The translations under genes and the position numbers were made by a program. Below the pieces are notes generated by a model, which saw nothing but the letters and a program-made list of their open reading frames with translations, did not search any database and was not told the DNA's origin. DNA of 64,000 nt, taken from positions 39,543,501 to 39,607,500 of the forward strand of contig JBAIAC010000023.1 in assembly GCA_037349315.1 (NCBI GenBank). The letters run 5' to 3'. Of the stretch, positions 1 to 16,554 are shown piece by piece (position 1 is the stretch's first letter; every line of letters begins with the position of its first letter). This DNA comes from Chelydra serpentina. Lineage: Eukaryota > Chordata > Testudines > Chelydridae.

Positions 1-523
1 CCTGCAAACAAAGATGGGGGCGTTGAGCTAGTGGGTGCTCCTGGCTCCCTAATCCTGGCTCCAGAGACTCCCGGCTTGCAGGGGCAGATGGGCTTTCTCC
101 CTTGTGGGCCTGGTGAGGGTAAGGATCCTCCCAAAGCTTCAGAGCTGTGCGCTCTGTGCTTTCCCTCCCCACCATCCCCTGCATCGGGCTCCGCTCCAAT
201 GCACTGGAAACCTCCTCCTGCCGCTCGCTGAGCCGAATTCATGGGCAGCATCCCTGAGGCGGAGGAGGGTACCCTGGAGAGCAGGAGGAATATGATGGAG
301 TCACCGGCCGGTAGGAGGAGGGGATCTTGCTCTCATCAGCAGTTGGTGGGATCTTTGCCCCGTTGGTTTGGCCTCAGCCTTCGAAGACGGATGTGGGTTG
401 GGAGACGGGGTGGGGATGGGGGGTTCCAGGGGATGAATTAAGTGACTGATGACATGTTTCCGCTGGCACGGGGCTGTGAATGCTGCGGCTTAACCCGATC
501 CATCCCTTCCCTCTGTTTTACAG
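1..523 (+). other. EPHB3: EPHB3 intron upstream of first visible exon
   Basis: This stretch has no coding exon that joins in frame with the next one. It ends in a pyrimidine-rich tract and CAG at 521-523, a good splice acceptor. The next exon starts in mid-codon, so an exon must lie to the left of the window. I therefore read 1-523 as the 3' part of an EPHB3 intron. The short open frames here are not supported by any motif. Confidence 0.75.
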
Positions 524-5459
<4,936 letters not shown>

Positions 5460-6521
5460 CCACAGGAAATTCTGGGACTGGAATGGACTGAGGGAATCTG
5501 TCGATAAGATTCTGGTTTGCGGTGCAGCCCGGCTTCCTGTTTTCCCCTTTGCGTGGAGCTTCTCGGCCTCTGACAGTCGCACGGGATGGGACGCGCCTCC
5601 CTGAATCCAAGGCACTTGGGCCGAGAAGGAGACCAGCCTTGTGTTTGTGTTTGGAATAGAGCCGGCGATGCAGTCTTCATATTGAAGACAGATTATCGGA
5701 TGAAGACTTCACCCCCTCTTCCTGCCCCATCTTCGCTGCTCGCAGCGCCGTGGGTTCAGGAGTTGTTCCGCTTCTTGGATTTCCTTAACACCGGAGTCAC
5801 AAACGTTCTCCTCCTGCTACGCGCCTTTTGGAGACGCTGCAGGCGCTGGCAGGCACTTTCCCAAGCTCTTGGCCTAGCGAGGGAGAGGGGGTTGTGGGGA
5901 CACAAGCATACACAGCAGCTGCACGACCGTGAAGGGCGTGGAGCGGGGTCCGGCCTGGCCTTCTCCTGTGCGGCCCCAGACAATCATGTCCCCCTGCTGC
6001 TCCCATCCAGGGATCTGCACTGGAATGTGTCGGAAAGGAGGGTATCGGTCCGTTTGGCTCTGGATGCCGGAACTTGAACCCAGTGAGATTACTATGCAGG
6101 GAGTTGGACACGCCGACTCCAGATCTCTCGTCCCTCTTTGTTTTCTGGCCGAATCTGGACTGCGGAGAAAGGCCATCAGCGCAAGTTTGCACAGGGACCA
6201 GGGGAGCAAAGGCAGCCTTGCTCCTGCTCAGCCAGACTTCGGAGAGGCGTTGGGGAGGCCAGGCCACGCTGACTGAAGAGCCGGGCTTCTCCCCAGTCTC
6301 ATGTTTTATGCAGAAGGAGCGGGTCTTGTCAGAGCGCGGCCGTCTCTGCAGAGCCTCTCCTGACACACGCTGTGATTGCTGCCAAAAGACTCTCACTTCT
6401 GCTTCTTTGACTCTTCCTGGCCGCTCGGCTCTTCCCGAGCGAGCGGGAGCATCCCAGCGCGAGCGTGTGTGCGTGCATGTGTGTGCGTGTGTGCTGGCCG
6501 GCTGGGTGAGGGCCCGGGCAG

Positions 6522-6527
6522 AATAAA
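6522..6527 (+). promoter_or_regulatory. EPHB3: Candidate proximal poly(A) signal AATAAA
   Basis: Canonical AATAAA followed within 15-30 bases by T-rich sequence (TTTTACTTGAGTTTCC). Use would give a 3' UTR of about 1.1 kb. Confidence 0.45.
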
Positions 6528-9500
6528 GGCAATAAGAATTTTACTTGAGTTTCCTTCGCTCGCTTAGTCTCTGCCGCTGTACAGAACCCAAGAGACACGG
6601 AGCACAAGCCCATTCTTCCTTTTGTACAGGTGTCCCCCTCCTGGAGCATGGGGCATGGTCCTTCCCTGCCCCCAGCCCTGTGCTCCGTCCCCTGGCTGTA
6701 AATATCACAGGGAGCTGGCAGAAGGGCTGGCTTCACTAGTATCACCCCCTTCCCTGCCAATCAGGCAGAGCTGTCCTGCCACCCAATGCCATGATGGTCG
6801 TACAGGGTCTTAGCCACTTCCTCAGCTGTGTCCACAAACCCACTAGCTTCCCCCGCCCTTCCCCTCGCAATGCTTACTAGGGAACCTTGCCCTCTAGGAG
6901 TTCCTAAGGGCAAGGAGAGAAGGGTACTGTCCCCTGGCCGCATAGGGAGTGGGGTGAGGGCTAGCAGGAAGTGGGGCTTGGGTTCAGGGGTCTCACAGGC
7001 TTGGTCACCAAGAGCTACACTATACGATGCTGGTTTCTAACCTTCTCAGCCTGAACCGAACTGTGCAAAACAAACCTAGAGCCAATGCCAGGCACGACCA
7101 GCCGAGCGGGTGCAGCCAGCGGGCTGGGAGCAGAGCCTCTGTTGCTGGTGCCAGGAGCGCTGCCTGGGCCCAACCCCAAATTTGGAGAAACCGCCCAGGC
7201 TGGCTGGGCTTGTCTGACTTCCCTGGCTGCTGAGCCAGGCCCCGTTCTGTCCTGTCTTTTGGCCACTCTTGCTGCTAGCCCTTCTAGACAGACAAATCCC
7301 CATGGCTCCCCCAGGGAGAGAGCTGTTGGACACCATCTTCCCTCTTCCACCCACCTTTGCTCTTCGCTGGAGAACTGCAGTCCTCCAGCATCCCAGCATT
7401 CCCTTGGGACTACTTAGCCCAGCGTAAGGAGGGGGCAACTTGGGTGGAGTGCAGCAACTAGCTACGCCCGTGATTCATGCCTGATCCTCAGCCGCCTCTA
7501 GGCTTGGAAGGATTAGATGTTTATCGGCAAATGTCAGTGAACGTCTATTTCATGGCACACACGCAGACCAGTGGAAGAAATATTTCCATGGGTGATGATG
7601 GCAATTTACCGATAAATGCTGCTTGAGAACTCAGTGGAGTTCTATTTAAGGGTCGTGTTGTCCTGTATTTTGACAAGTGATGTTGACACCGCCCCTCCCC
7701 TCCCCTCCAATGTCTCTTCCAGCTGCGAAAATTTAAATGGATAAATCAGGGGGAAAGTTTCAAAAGAAACCTGAATATTTTCAGTCGAAGTGACGACCAA
7801 ATAAAAATCGAAATCTGCCCAGCCTGGCCACCTCCCATGCGGGACAGCTGCCAAGATGGCTGCTAGAGAAACACAGTGACTTCAAGCAGATGGAGATGAA
7901 GCCGTTAAAGGCAAATGAGCCGGAGCCAGCTACCTCTGCCCAAACACCATAGAAGGCTTGGAGTTGGGTGGCTCTTCAGGACTTTTCCCTGCCCTTCATG
8001 GGGAGTCCTGTCTTTAGATTCCTCCACCCTGCTCTCCTAACAGCCAGAACTTTGAGAACCCAAAGCCCATTTTGCCCAGCGTTGGGTGCCGCTGGCTGCT
8101 GGTCCATGCCTCTTGCTGGGAGTGCCTGGGCGGACGTTCATTCTGGGGCATGGATGTCTCGCATCGTAACCTTGGCCTATCAGCTGCCTCGCTGCACTGT
8201 GGCACCGCTGACTTGACGATCCCTGGACCATCCTTGGGAGAGGAGTGTCCCCCATCGCCTTCAAAAGCTCCAGGGATGGCATCAGCACACGCGCTGCGTG
8301 CCGATGGTTTGATGGAAACCTAGGTTTTCCTTTGCTGCAGTTCAAGCCCATTTCTGCCTGGTGGGTCTCTGGAGCCTAGGAAGTAGGACTGGGCTTGCTC
8401 CTCTCTGACATCCCTTGATGCATCTGTGGATGGTTCTCCTCCCACCAGTCTGAATCTCCTGCCTTTTCTCTCAGCTCTTCCTCAGATCCTAGCTTCCTGG
8501 AGATCCGGGCCAGTATCATCTTGTCTGGCCTGAATAGTGCAGGGGAATCACCCTGGCACGCCTCAAACCTTAATCAGATGTCGCTGTGCTGTGAACTCTC
8601 CCCAGTTTGTCCAGAACCGAATGGAAGGTTGAATAGCGCCCTTGGTCCACCCCCTTGGGCTGGACGATCCCCTCCCTCCTCTTATGTGTGACGTTCTGTC
8701 CTATAGCTCAAGGAGGCGCTTCCATATCGCCAGTTCTTCCACGGCGGGACCTGCTCTAGCTCTGGGATCGTGGCCTGTTCTGCTTTGTCTGACTTCTGTT
8801 GCATGGCGGTTTGTTTTTTAGCCTCTTCCTTCACTCTATCAAGCGCAGGCTATATTTTAATTCAGTCCTTCTGAGCGTTTGGGATTCTTCCTGTCGTCGT
8901 CAGCTGAGTTTCATTAGAGGCCTCGCCTCGCTGATGGAAATATTGCGTTGCTTAGGTCTCCGCTCGGGGGGGAGTCCTGGATTGCTCCTTGGGGGGGCAC
9001 GAGGGGTGGGAAAGGTAGTTCTGTTCCATTTTTGTACTGGTTCCACTTCCTTTCTCTGGTCCAGCGCCATCTGCTCTGCATCAGGCAGCTGACTTGAGTC
9101 CAGATATGCCGTGTGGCATGAAACGAACGTCCATTTCATTTTTCTTTGCTTTTTTCAGAGCTCCTTCAAAAGCCCATTCGCGCTCTGACGCTGGGCTCTG
9201 GCAACTGCGGCCACCGCCGACATGGTTGCGGGGGGTGGGGGGGAGGCACCTGACCCGGGGCCTAGCTTTGAAACGAGATCGCTCCCCGTTTCACAGCCTG
9301 GCCCAGAGCAGGGCCTTGTCGGGGCGAGCTGGGTCTGCTGTCGAGTGGATACGCCCCTGGCTTAACGCCGCCCGGCGCTGCGGGGGCCCAGAGTTGCCTA
9401 GCAACAGGCTTCCCAGCAGCAGCTGTCAGCGCAGGGTGTGGAGCGGGGCAAGCGGATCCGTTCCAAAATGGCGTGAAATGCGCCATGTGTGTTGGGCTCT

Positions 9501-11572
9501 CCCACGGCGCCATCCCTGTCTGTCCAATCAGCGTCTTCGCCTGCCCAGGGAAGGAACCAGGCTCCTTTGTGGCCTGGCTTGTTTCTGACAAAGGCATCTT
9601 ATCTTGCCTCTTTGTCCCTTTCCTCTGGGTGCTCTGCGCCGACTCCTCCAGCCGTTAAGCAGGCACTAGCGTTGATTGGTCTCTTTCCCTGCACCTCCCT
9701 CGGAGCAGGGGCTGTTTGCCGCTTCCCGCTCCTGGGAACGTGCCCGTCCTTGGAGTTCCCAGAAGCAGCTGCCAGTGGCTTGGGGACCCCATTGCCTGGG
9801 GCCGTCCTTCCAGTCAAGGGAATTGAGATGGAAACCGTTGATCCACGTGAAGTCCCACCCCCCGGAGCTGGACGCTAACAGCCCGGATACACATGGTATC
9901 TGGGCAGCCCGGTATCTCTGATAGCGAACCTCCATGCTGTGACAGAGTGAGCTCCGTTCTCCAGGCACACCGTGCCCGATTGGAGCTGGGGGGCCTGGCT
10001 TCATGCAGCCCTTGTGAAGGGCAGAGCGGGGATCGCAGACTTGAGGGGGTGAACGCCTGCTGCACAGCTGTGCCTCCCCCCCCCCCCCCCGGCCTGGTCC
10101 CTCCCCAAGCACTGAGCCCTCAAGTCAGCAGAGAGAGAGGCAGTAGCAGGGAGGGGAGGGAGAGAGGCCTCAGAAGAGGGCTGAGAGCTAGAGATCTTCT
10201 GTTTGATGGTGTCCCTTATTCCACCTTGAATGGCTCTCCCTTCCGGTCTGGGTGTCCTACACTGTCTCCCTGGTGCTCAGCCCACTTGCTGCCCTGGGTC
10301 CTGTCTTCACAGTGTGCCCCAGCTAAGTCATACAAGACGAATGCCTGGCCCAGATGATTATCCCGGGCCCTTTCCACAGAGAGGTCATCGCCGGCAGTGA
10401 CCCACACGCCGCCTCCTCCCACCGCCTTGTTCCCCTGCGCCTGCTGCTGCGGTTCTCCATTCGCTTGGCTCCAGCAGCAGCTCCTGGCATGTTGGCACAG
10501 TTCTCTGCAGCCCCCCTGCTCTTCCCAGTCAACCGCCCCCTGTAATGAGTAGTGGGCTTGTCCCGGCCGCCTCTGCTCTTCTCTAGCCCCTGCCTCACGT
10601 CTTGAGCGTTCTTTTCTGGGCGGCCGTGTGCTGCTCTTCCCTGCAGAGCAAATGCTCCCTCCACAGCCCTGACTGCTACAGTGATCCATCAGGAGAACTT
10701 GCTACTGTCTCTACTCCTCACTCTGCCCTGTCCATCAGCCCCTTCCCTTATACAGTCGTCTCCTCTCGCACCAAGTCTGCACAGATCTCTCCCCCCACCC
10801 CACCCCCGTCAGCCCTGTACTCTGGTCGCTCCTTCTCCTTCTGTCACTGCACACTGTAGCTCTGAGATCTGCATCTCTGCCTCATCCTCCCATGCCGCCC
10901 CTGCAGCGGGTCTGCCAATGAGTCCTGCCAGCTTGGGCCGTGCCTTGGTTCACCTGGCACTCAGATTCATTTATAGAACAAACACGGTGCCGCCTCCAGT
11001 GCCCACCGGTTCTTGGTCCTCTCCAATTCTGAGCTTCGCACTAGCTACGCTCGCTCCTGTTCTGAACTAGGCAGAAATTACTTCCCACTGGCTCTAAAAC
11101 AAAGTGACCAACCCTGTAATCCTCTTTGCTATCTTGGCCTGCCCGTGTTCCTCTGCCGAACAACCCGGCTGTTAGCATCACTCCAGCTCTCACGCTTCGG
11201 ATGGGGTGGGAGCCCTAGCTAGCGGGACAGCATCTGTGATTTCCCTACCTGAAGCTGGATTGGCGGCAGTCCTCGAGACGTCCGACTCGCTCCCATACAA
11301 CTGCAGCATTCCTGAACCCGAGTTTCGGATCCCAGCCTGCCCCCGGCCAGTCCCGTTTCGGCACAGCTTGGTTTGCACCTGGTGATGCTCGGAGGTCTCT
11401 CCAGGCGGTGTGTCCCCCACCCCCACCCCCCAGCTGGTTCTCCTGTACTGTACCTGCCACCTTTTTTATATATTGAGATGTATTTAATGGTGAAAAAGGA
11501 GAAGAAAAAAAAAGAAACAAATGATGCAATCATGCATTTGTAGAAATATTTTTTAAAGAAATACTTTTTTCA

Positions 11573-11578
11573 ATTAAA
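11573..11578 (+). promoter_or_regulatory. EPHB3: Candidate distal poly(A) signal ATTAAA
   Basis: ATTAAA, the commonest variant signal, sits in an AT-rich block; a GT-rich downstream element (TTCGTGTGTGTTTATT) follows at about 11609-11624, the expected spacing for cleavage near 11590-11600. Confidence 0.55.
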
Positions 11579-11600
11579 TTATTTAAGAAATCTATGGAGC

Positions 11601-14600
11601 TCCTGGGTTCGTGTGTGTTTATTGGCGTGGCTGCTCTCGGGGGAGACCAGGTAGTGGAGGGGGCTCAACACAAGGCCGCTCTCCACTTAGCTGGGGTCCT
11701 GCTCTGCCGTCCTTCCTTGCTTGCTGTTTGCACTTCACTGTCCCTGGTGTGCTGCCCCCATTTCAGCCAGTGGCGGCTGGATTCTTGCTTCCTGGCTGGA
11801 AACCGAGGTATAAAGCAGCAAAGATGAGCTTTTAGCCCTATCCCTTCTCCCGGCTTGCCAACCCCAGGGGCTGTGGTGTTAGCTGGCACTGTACCACCCC
11901 CCACTACTCACCCCAAGAGGCTGGGAGGTCCCCCCCAGCACAGGCCCTGTCTGCCCCAGTGCTCCATCACCTGCCAATGAGATAAAGGGTGACACCAGAA
12001 CCTGCCTTTCCACTTCCCACATCTCTCCCAGGAAAGGCTTCTCAGGGGCTGTTGACCAAGGGTCAACATGGGGCTGTCCCTGATATACAGGCCCAGGAGC
12101 TGGTGTGGGGCTGGTTCCTCTTGGGGCCCAGGGCTGCTAGAATCATCTCCAGAAGCTGCTGCATGGAGCAGGACCCCTTGGCCCTTCCCGCTGCCTGGGC
12201 AGGGCAGCGTGGGTGAGCCGTTTGCTCATGCGTACCTAGTGGTTTTGTGTGTCGGCTTCAAATCTTGGCTCCATGTTCTGTGGCAACCTGCTAATCCACC
12301 CATCCCTGGCCCCTCCGCTCCTGCCTGGAGGGAGATTCCTTCACCTGCTCCCCAGGGGAGGCGGAGGGGCCAGGCCCAGGGCGCCCCATGCAGCGGGGTG
12401 GGTTTGACACTGGGCAGAATGGGCGTGTCAGGGATGGGATGGCGGCAGTTGTGCAGAGGAGCAGGAAGCATGGGCAGGCGCAGTGGTGGGGGTGGGGAGC
12501 GGGGCTGGTCATGTGTGTTGGTCTCATGTCTCCGGGGGAGGGGGAGGAGGAGGAGGGCTAGGCCCCAGTGGCCACATGCAGGCTCCTGGGCAGCAGAGCC
12601 CCCGTTCTCTTCCTGGCCTGCTCTCCTCACAGCCCTTGCAAAGGGGCCTTTTGTGCTGCTTTTTTTCTCCCCTTTTTTAATTCCTAACCAGGAGATTAAG
12701 GGGGAGACAAAGGATCCAATTGTTCCTGGGGCTGGAGCGAGCCTGGAGCTGCTGGAAAGTTCAGGCAGGGGCGGGAGCAGCGCCTACGTCTCCAAACAAA
12801 CCGGAGGGAGGGGCCCCAAAGCCGCCTGCCCTGCACCCCAGCAGCGGGAGGGGATTCCACCTGCACTTGGGAGAGAAGGGGCCACAAGATGTCCCTGGTG
12901 TGGGTGCAGCCTCCCCTCCTGGCTGGCGCCTGCTTATCGGACTCCCCGAATTGGGCCTGGAGAGCTCGCCCACGGTTTCTCTATCCCGGCACAGCGTGTT
13001 ACCTGTGCTGTGTCTGAGCCCCAGCCAGGTACCTGGGACGGGAGCCAGCCTGGCAAGTTACAGGGCTGGCTGGGCGGAGCTGCCCGGCTGCTGGGGAGCG
13101 AGGAAAGATCCTGTGTTTTTACGGGGCTTTATCAGCCTGCATGGGAAGTGCCTGCCCAGCACTGCAATGCAGCCCCCTCTGGGGTAGACAGTGGCTGCTG
13201 AACAGGGCAGGAATCCAGTGTCTTGCTGTTGCAGAAGGCTTTAACCGGGGCATGGATTGGGGCGAACACCCCAGCTTTTGCAGACAGTGCCCTGGGATCT
13301 CGCAGGGGTGAGCAGGACCGCCCACTGCCCAGAATATCGCATCTAAAAGAGACCGGCGACCTGTCCCCTCTCGAGGCCGGGGCCGCTCAGCAAACAGGAT
13401 CCCCCTGTCTAGCGCCTCGCACGAAGCCTGTTTTTCTAGAACCAGACACACCTCCCTCCGAGGTCTGTGGATAAACTAGGCAAGGGCCTGCCTCTGGAGC
13501 AGTGGTGCTGTGTTCCCACCTTGCTCTCAGGGCTGGGGGTTGCAGTTTGTGACTCGCGGCCCTCATGGCACCAGGCCACGTGGCGGGGGCCAGCTCGGGC
13601 TATGGTTAATCTGCTTGGAGGCCACATTGCCATCCTCTTAAAGGGACCGCCCCCTTCTGGGGTGCAGCCCAGCGTCAGACAAGGCTCACGGGGCCTGTGG
13701 GGGAGGGTGGGGGCAGCAGAACTTAAAGGCCCCCTAGTAACCGCACACTAAGGCCTGTCCATGCATTAGCGTCGTACCGTGCCTGTAACTGGCTAGGGGC
13801 CAGAGCTGGCTACAAGCATGGTGTGGGTTGCCACGGGGCACCTGGTTAATAAGCGGAGGATCTTAGCCATGCACCAGCTCCCTGGAAGCCTGGCTTGGCG
13901 GGCAGCTCAGCACCTCGGCAGGGACAATGGGCCCCTGTCTCTGGGAAAGCCAGGCCTCCCTCCTCCCGTGAATGTGCACTGAGGTACTCCACAAAATCCC
14001 CAGGTTCCTTAGCCGGGCTGGGGCTGCTGGGGTGCTGTGGGATACCTGCCCCATGCACCCTGCGCAGTGTCCGCTCGGCAGCATGCCAGGCGCGGGTGCG
14101 AGGAAACTTCTCCGCGTGATCCGTCACGGCTTGCGCGGGCTATGCCTAGGCTGCCCACCCCCGGTGAGCCCCCACCCACCACAGTGCAAAGACTGTCGTC
14201 CTATGGCCTTTGCACTCCTGGGCCAGACTGACACCCTCGTGGCCTCCAGGCCTGGGGGTGTTTTTATTGGCACCGTGCTCTCCCCTTCCCACGTCCCTGG
14301 GGGCGAGGGGTAGGGGAGCAGGGCTCTGCCTTGCCTGGGAAGCACAGCATAGGGCAATGCACCCCAGAGCCTGGGGTAAGTTAGTCCCTCCTCTCTGGCT
14401 GGGACGTGGGGACCAGCCGCTCCAAATTCCCACCCCAAGCCCAGGCGAAGCTCAGCGCCTGCGGGCCGGGGGCTGGGAATATTAGCGCCTCTCCCTCGGT
14501 CCCTCCCCTGAAAAGGGGAGGAAGAGTTGGGATTAATGGACCGAGGCTGTTGGCTTCTCAGCGCTCTGGCTGCTAACTCTTGGCTGACACTCCTGTGACT

Positions 14601-15404
14601 TGGCAGCGCGGCTCAGAAACCATGTCAGCTGCCTGGGCCTATGCAGCTGGAAAGAATCAGCCTTCGGCCTCTTCCCCCCCCACCCCACCAGGAGACAAGC
14701 CGAACCGAGAAGGGTGGGGGGGGCCCAAGCCCCAAACACCCGCCTGCACGAAGCAGGGCCAGCAGCCTGGGGATGGGGGGGACCTGAGAATAGAGGGGGG
14801 GCCTAAATGGGGCTCATGAAGCACTGGTGAGTGAGCCCCCGGAACGGGCCACATCCCCACTGAAACCCCCAACCCTCCCTGCTTTCCTCACGCTCTGGCC
14901 ATGCGCCCAGGAGTCGCTGCTTAATGGGGAGCTGCAAAGCCGTTAATGCAGCTCGGGAGGGCCGGGCCGGCCTGGGGATCGGGCTGGCTGGACAGACGGG
15001 GCCACGTCCTCTTCGTGGGCTGAGGCGAGGCCTAGGAGTCCGTGTGGCCCCTGCCCGGCTGCGGGGTCGGTGCTTCCCCTGGCGCAATGGCAGGGGAGTG
15101 GCCCTGGCCTGTCTCCCAGTGCTGCGGGCCGCCCCCGGCCCCGGCTCGGCTCCTTCTGGTTCCTGTTAGGATTATTTATGGGGAAGGTGTGAGGCTGCTC
15201 GGATGCTGACAACGTGCAGGCCCCTGAGCGGCTTTTTCCCATGGAGTTTTTTTTCCCCCTGTGAAAGTTTTTGTGGCTCAATAACAACTGAGGGGGAGGG
15301 GGGCAATCCGGGTGCCATTGCCCGTGGGGCTGGGACGGTTGATCTTTGCCACGGGCACCTTTGGCTCCAGCTCTTAATGCTGCCCCGTTACTAACGCCCC
15401 GCTA
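11601..15404. other. Intergenic GC-rich DNA, no gene seen
   Basis: The sequence is GC-rich with a long but unsupported open frame at 12068-13201 that has no recognisable domain and biased composition. I see no clear mobile element, RNA gene or conserved-looking AT-rich island here. Confidence 0.5.
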
Positions 15405-15560
15405 AAGTTTCGCATCCTAGGCGAAAGTTCCTTGCACCAGCCCTGCGCCCTCCCGCCACCCAGCTAACGCCCCCCGTCCCAGCTCCCCCGCAGGCCACAG
15501 CAGCTCAGTCCCCCCCCCTCCCCCCCGCCCATGGCAGCCGCCTCCCCCCCCCTGCAGGAG
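15405..15560 (-). mobile_element. Fragment of GC-rich hAT MITE (reverse copy)
   Basis: Read on the minus strand, this matches the right part of the elements at 16726-17239 and 19723-20017: GC-rich tract, GTTAGCTGGG, GCAGGGCTGGTGCAAGGAA and TTTCGCCTAG. The outer terminus is lost, so it is a truncated copy. C-rich tracts up to 15560 are probably its internal repeat. Confidence 0.6.
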
Positions 15561-16554
15561 GGCACTTAGGAGACCCCCCCAGAGAGAAGGAACTCTATCC
15601 CGGGAGGGAGGGAGCGGGCTGCACTGGCTGTGTGCATGCCCCAAAAGGAGGGGAGTGTAGGATGCCCTGCCTGGACGTGGACTGGGGTCCCTTTCTGGCC
15701 ATGGGATTGTGCTTGTAGGGCCCTGCAGGGCAGGGTCGAAGTATTTCCAACACTCCCACATGTATTCCCCTGCACGGGAAGAAGCAAGGATGGTTCCCAG
15801 ACCTGACCTGTCTTAGGCATCTCGGCAAGGGGCGTTCAAACCAGGCCCCCAAAAGCTTCCTTACGACGACAGCGCTGTTCTGAGACAGGGTTACTTACTA
15901 CATAGTGTGCCGTGTTTCAGAGCAGAAGGGACCTGGGGCGGTAGGGGTTAACCAGGATCATCTGTTACTTGGATGGCTAATAGCCAGGAGAAATGCGAGC
16001 TAGCTAGCTGGGTGCTTATATGGCCTTCATCCCTGCAGTGTTACAGAGGAACGCGGGAGAAAGCTCCCAGGGATTCTGAAAAGACTGCAGAAACAAGCAA
16101 GGAAAATATGCTTCCCCCCCAGGCTGGAAGTGCTCATTTGGGGCACTGCAGAGATGCAGCCCTTAGAAGACACGATCCATAGAGAATATGGCGCTACCCC
16201 AAAATATTTCCAAGTTGAGATCTTTGGCAACGTTCATCTAGCATGGAAGGTTCACAGCAAACATACCCGCATTAATCATCCGGTTGCCTGTCTGCACTGT
16301 TTCAGGAAAAATCTGAAATGGGACTAGCCCAAGAGACAAAACGCAGCTTTTGATTATCAAACACAATCAAAGCTGAGAACCCCGTGGATTGGGGCCTTTT
16401 AATCCAGCGCTTCCTCACTGCGATGCCCATCAAGAAAGGGAGATGAGGGCATAGGACAGACAGGTGAAAGCACTCTGTTGCCAGTAGAAGCTGCATCTCC
16501 ACTAGGATCAGTGCTGGAGTAGCTATCCCAATACAGCTGTAGTGGCAAACCTTT
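15561..16554. other. Intergenic, nothing recognised
   Basis: No gene, no long repeat and no coding motif is recognised. The part after about 16300 may include old transposon DNA adjoining the CR1 copy. Confidence 0.4.

Larger units (their letters stand above)
5460..11600 (+). other. EPHB3: EPHB3 3' UTR (maximal extent)
   Basis: No coding signal follows the TGA. The unique sequence continues to an AT-rich stretch at about 11460-11590 that ends in a good polyadenylation context, so I place the longest 3' UTR end near 11595. A shorter form ending near 6545 is possible. Long low-complexity tracts and short open frames here look non-coding, and I see almost no recognisable mobile elements in this 6 kb, unlike the DNA beyond it, which fits a selected transcribed region. 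Extent is inference. Confidence 0.55.

Noticed and set aside
5586..6077. Additional coding exon after the EPHB3 stop
   Set aside because: The EPHB3 C terminus is complete at VQV, and this frame has no similarity to a known domain.
12068..13201. 377-codon open frame on the plus strand
   Set aside because: No domain or signal is recognisable, other frames over the same DNA are also long, and the composition matches the GC-rich background. It reads as a chance frame.
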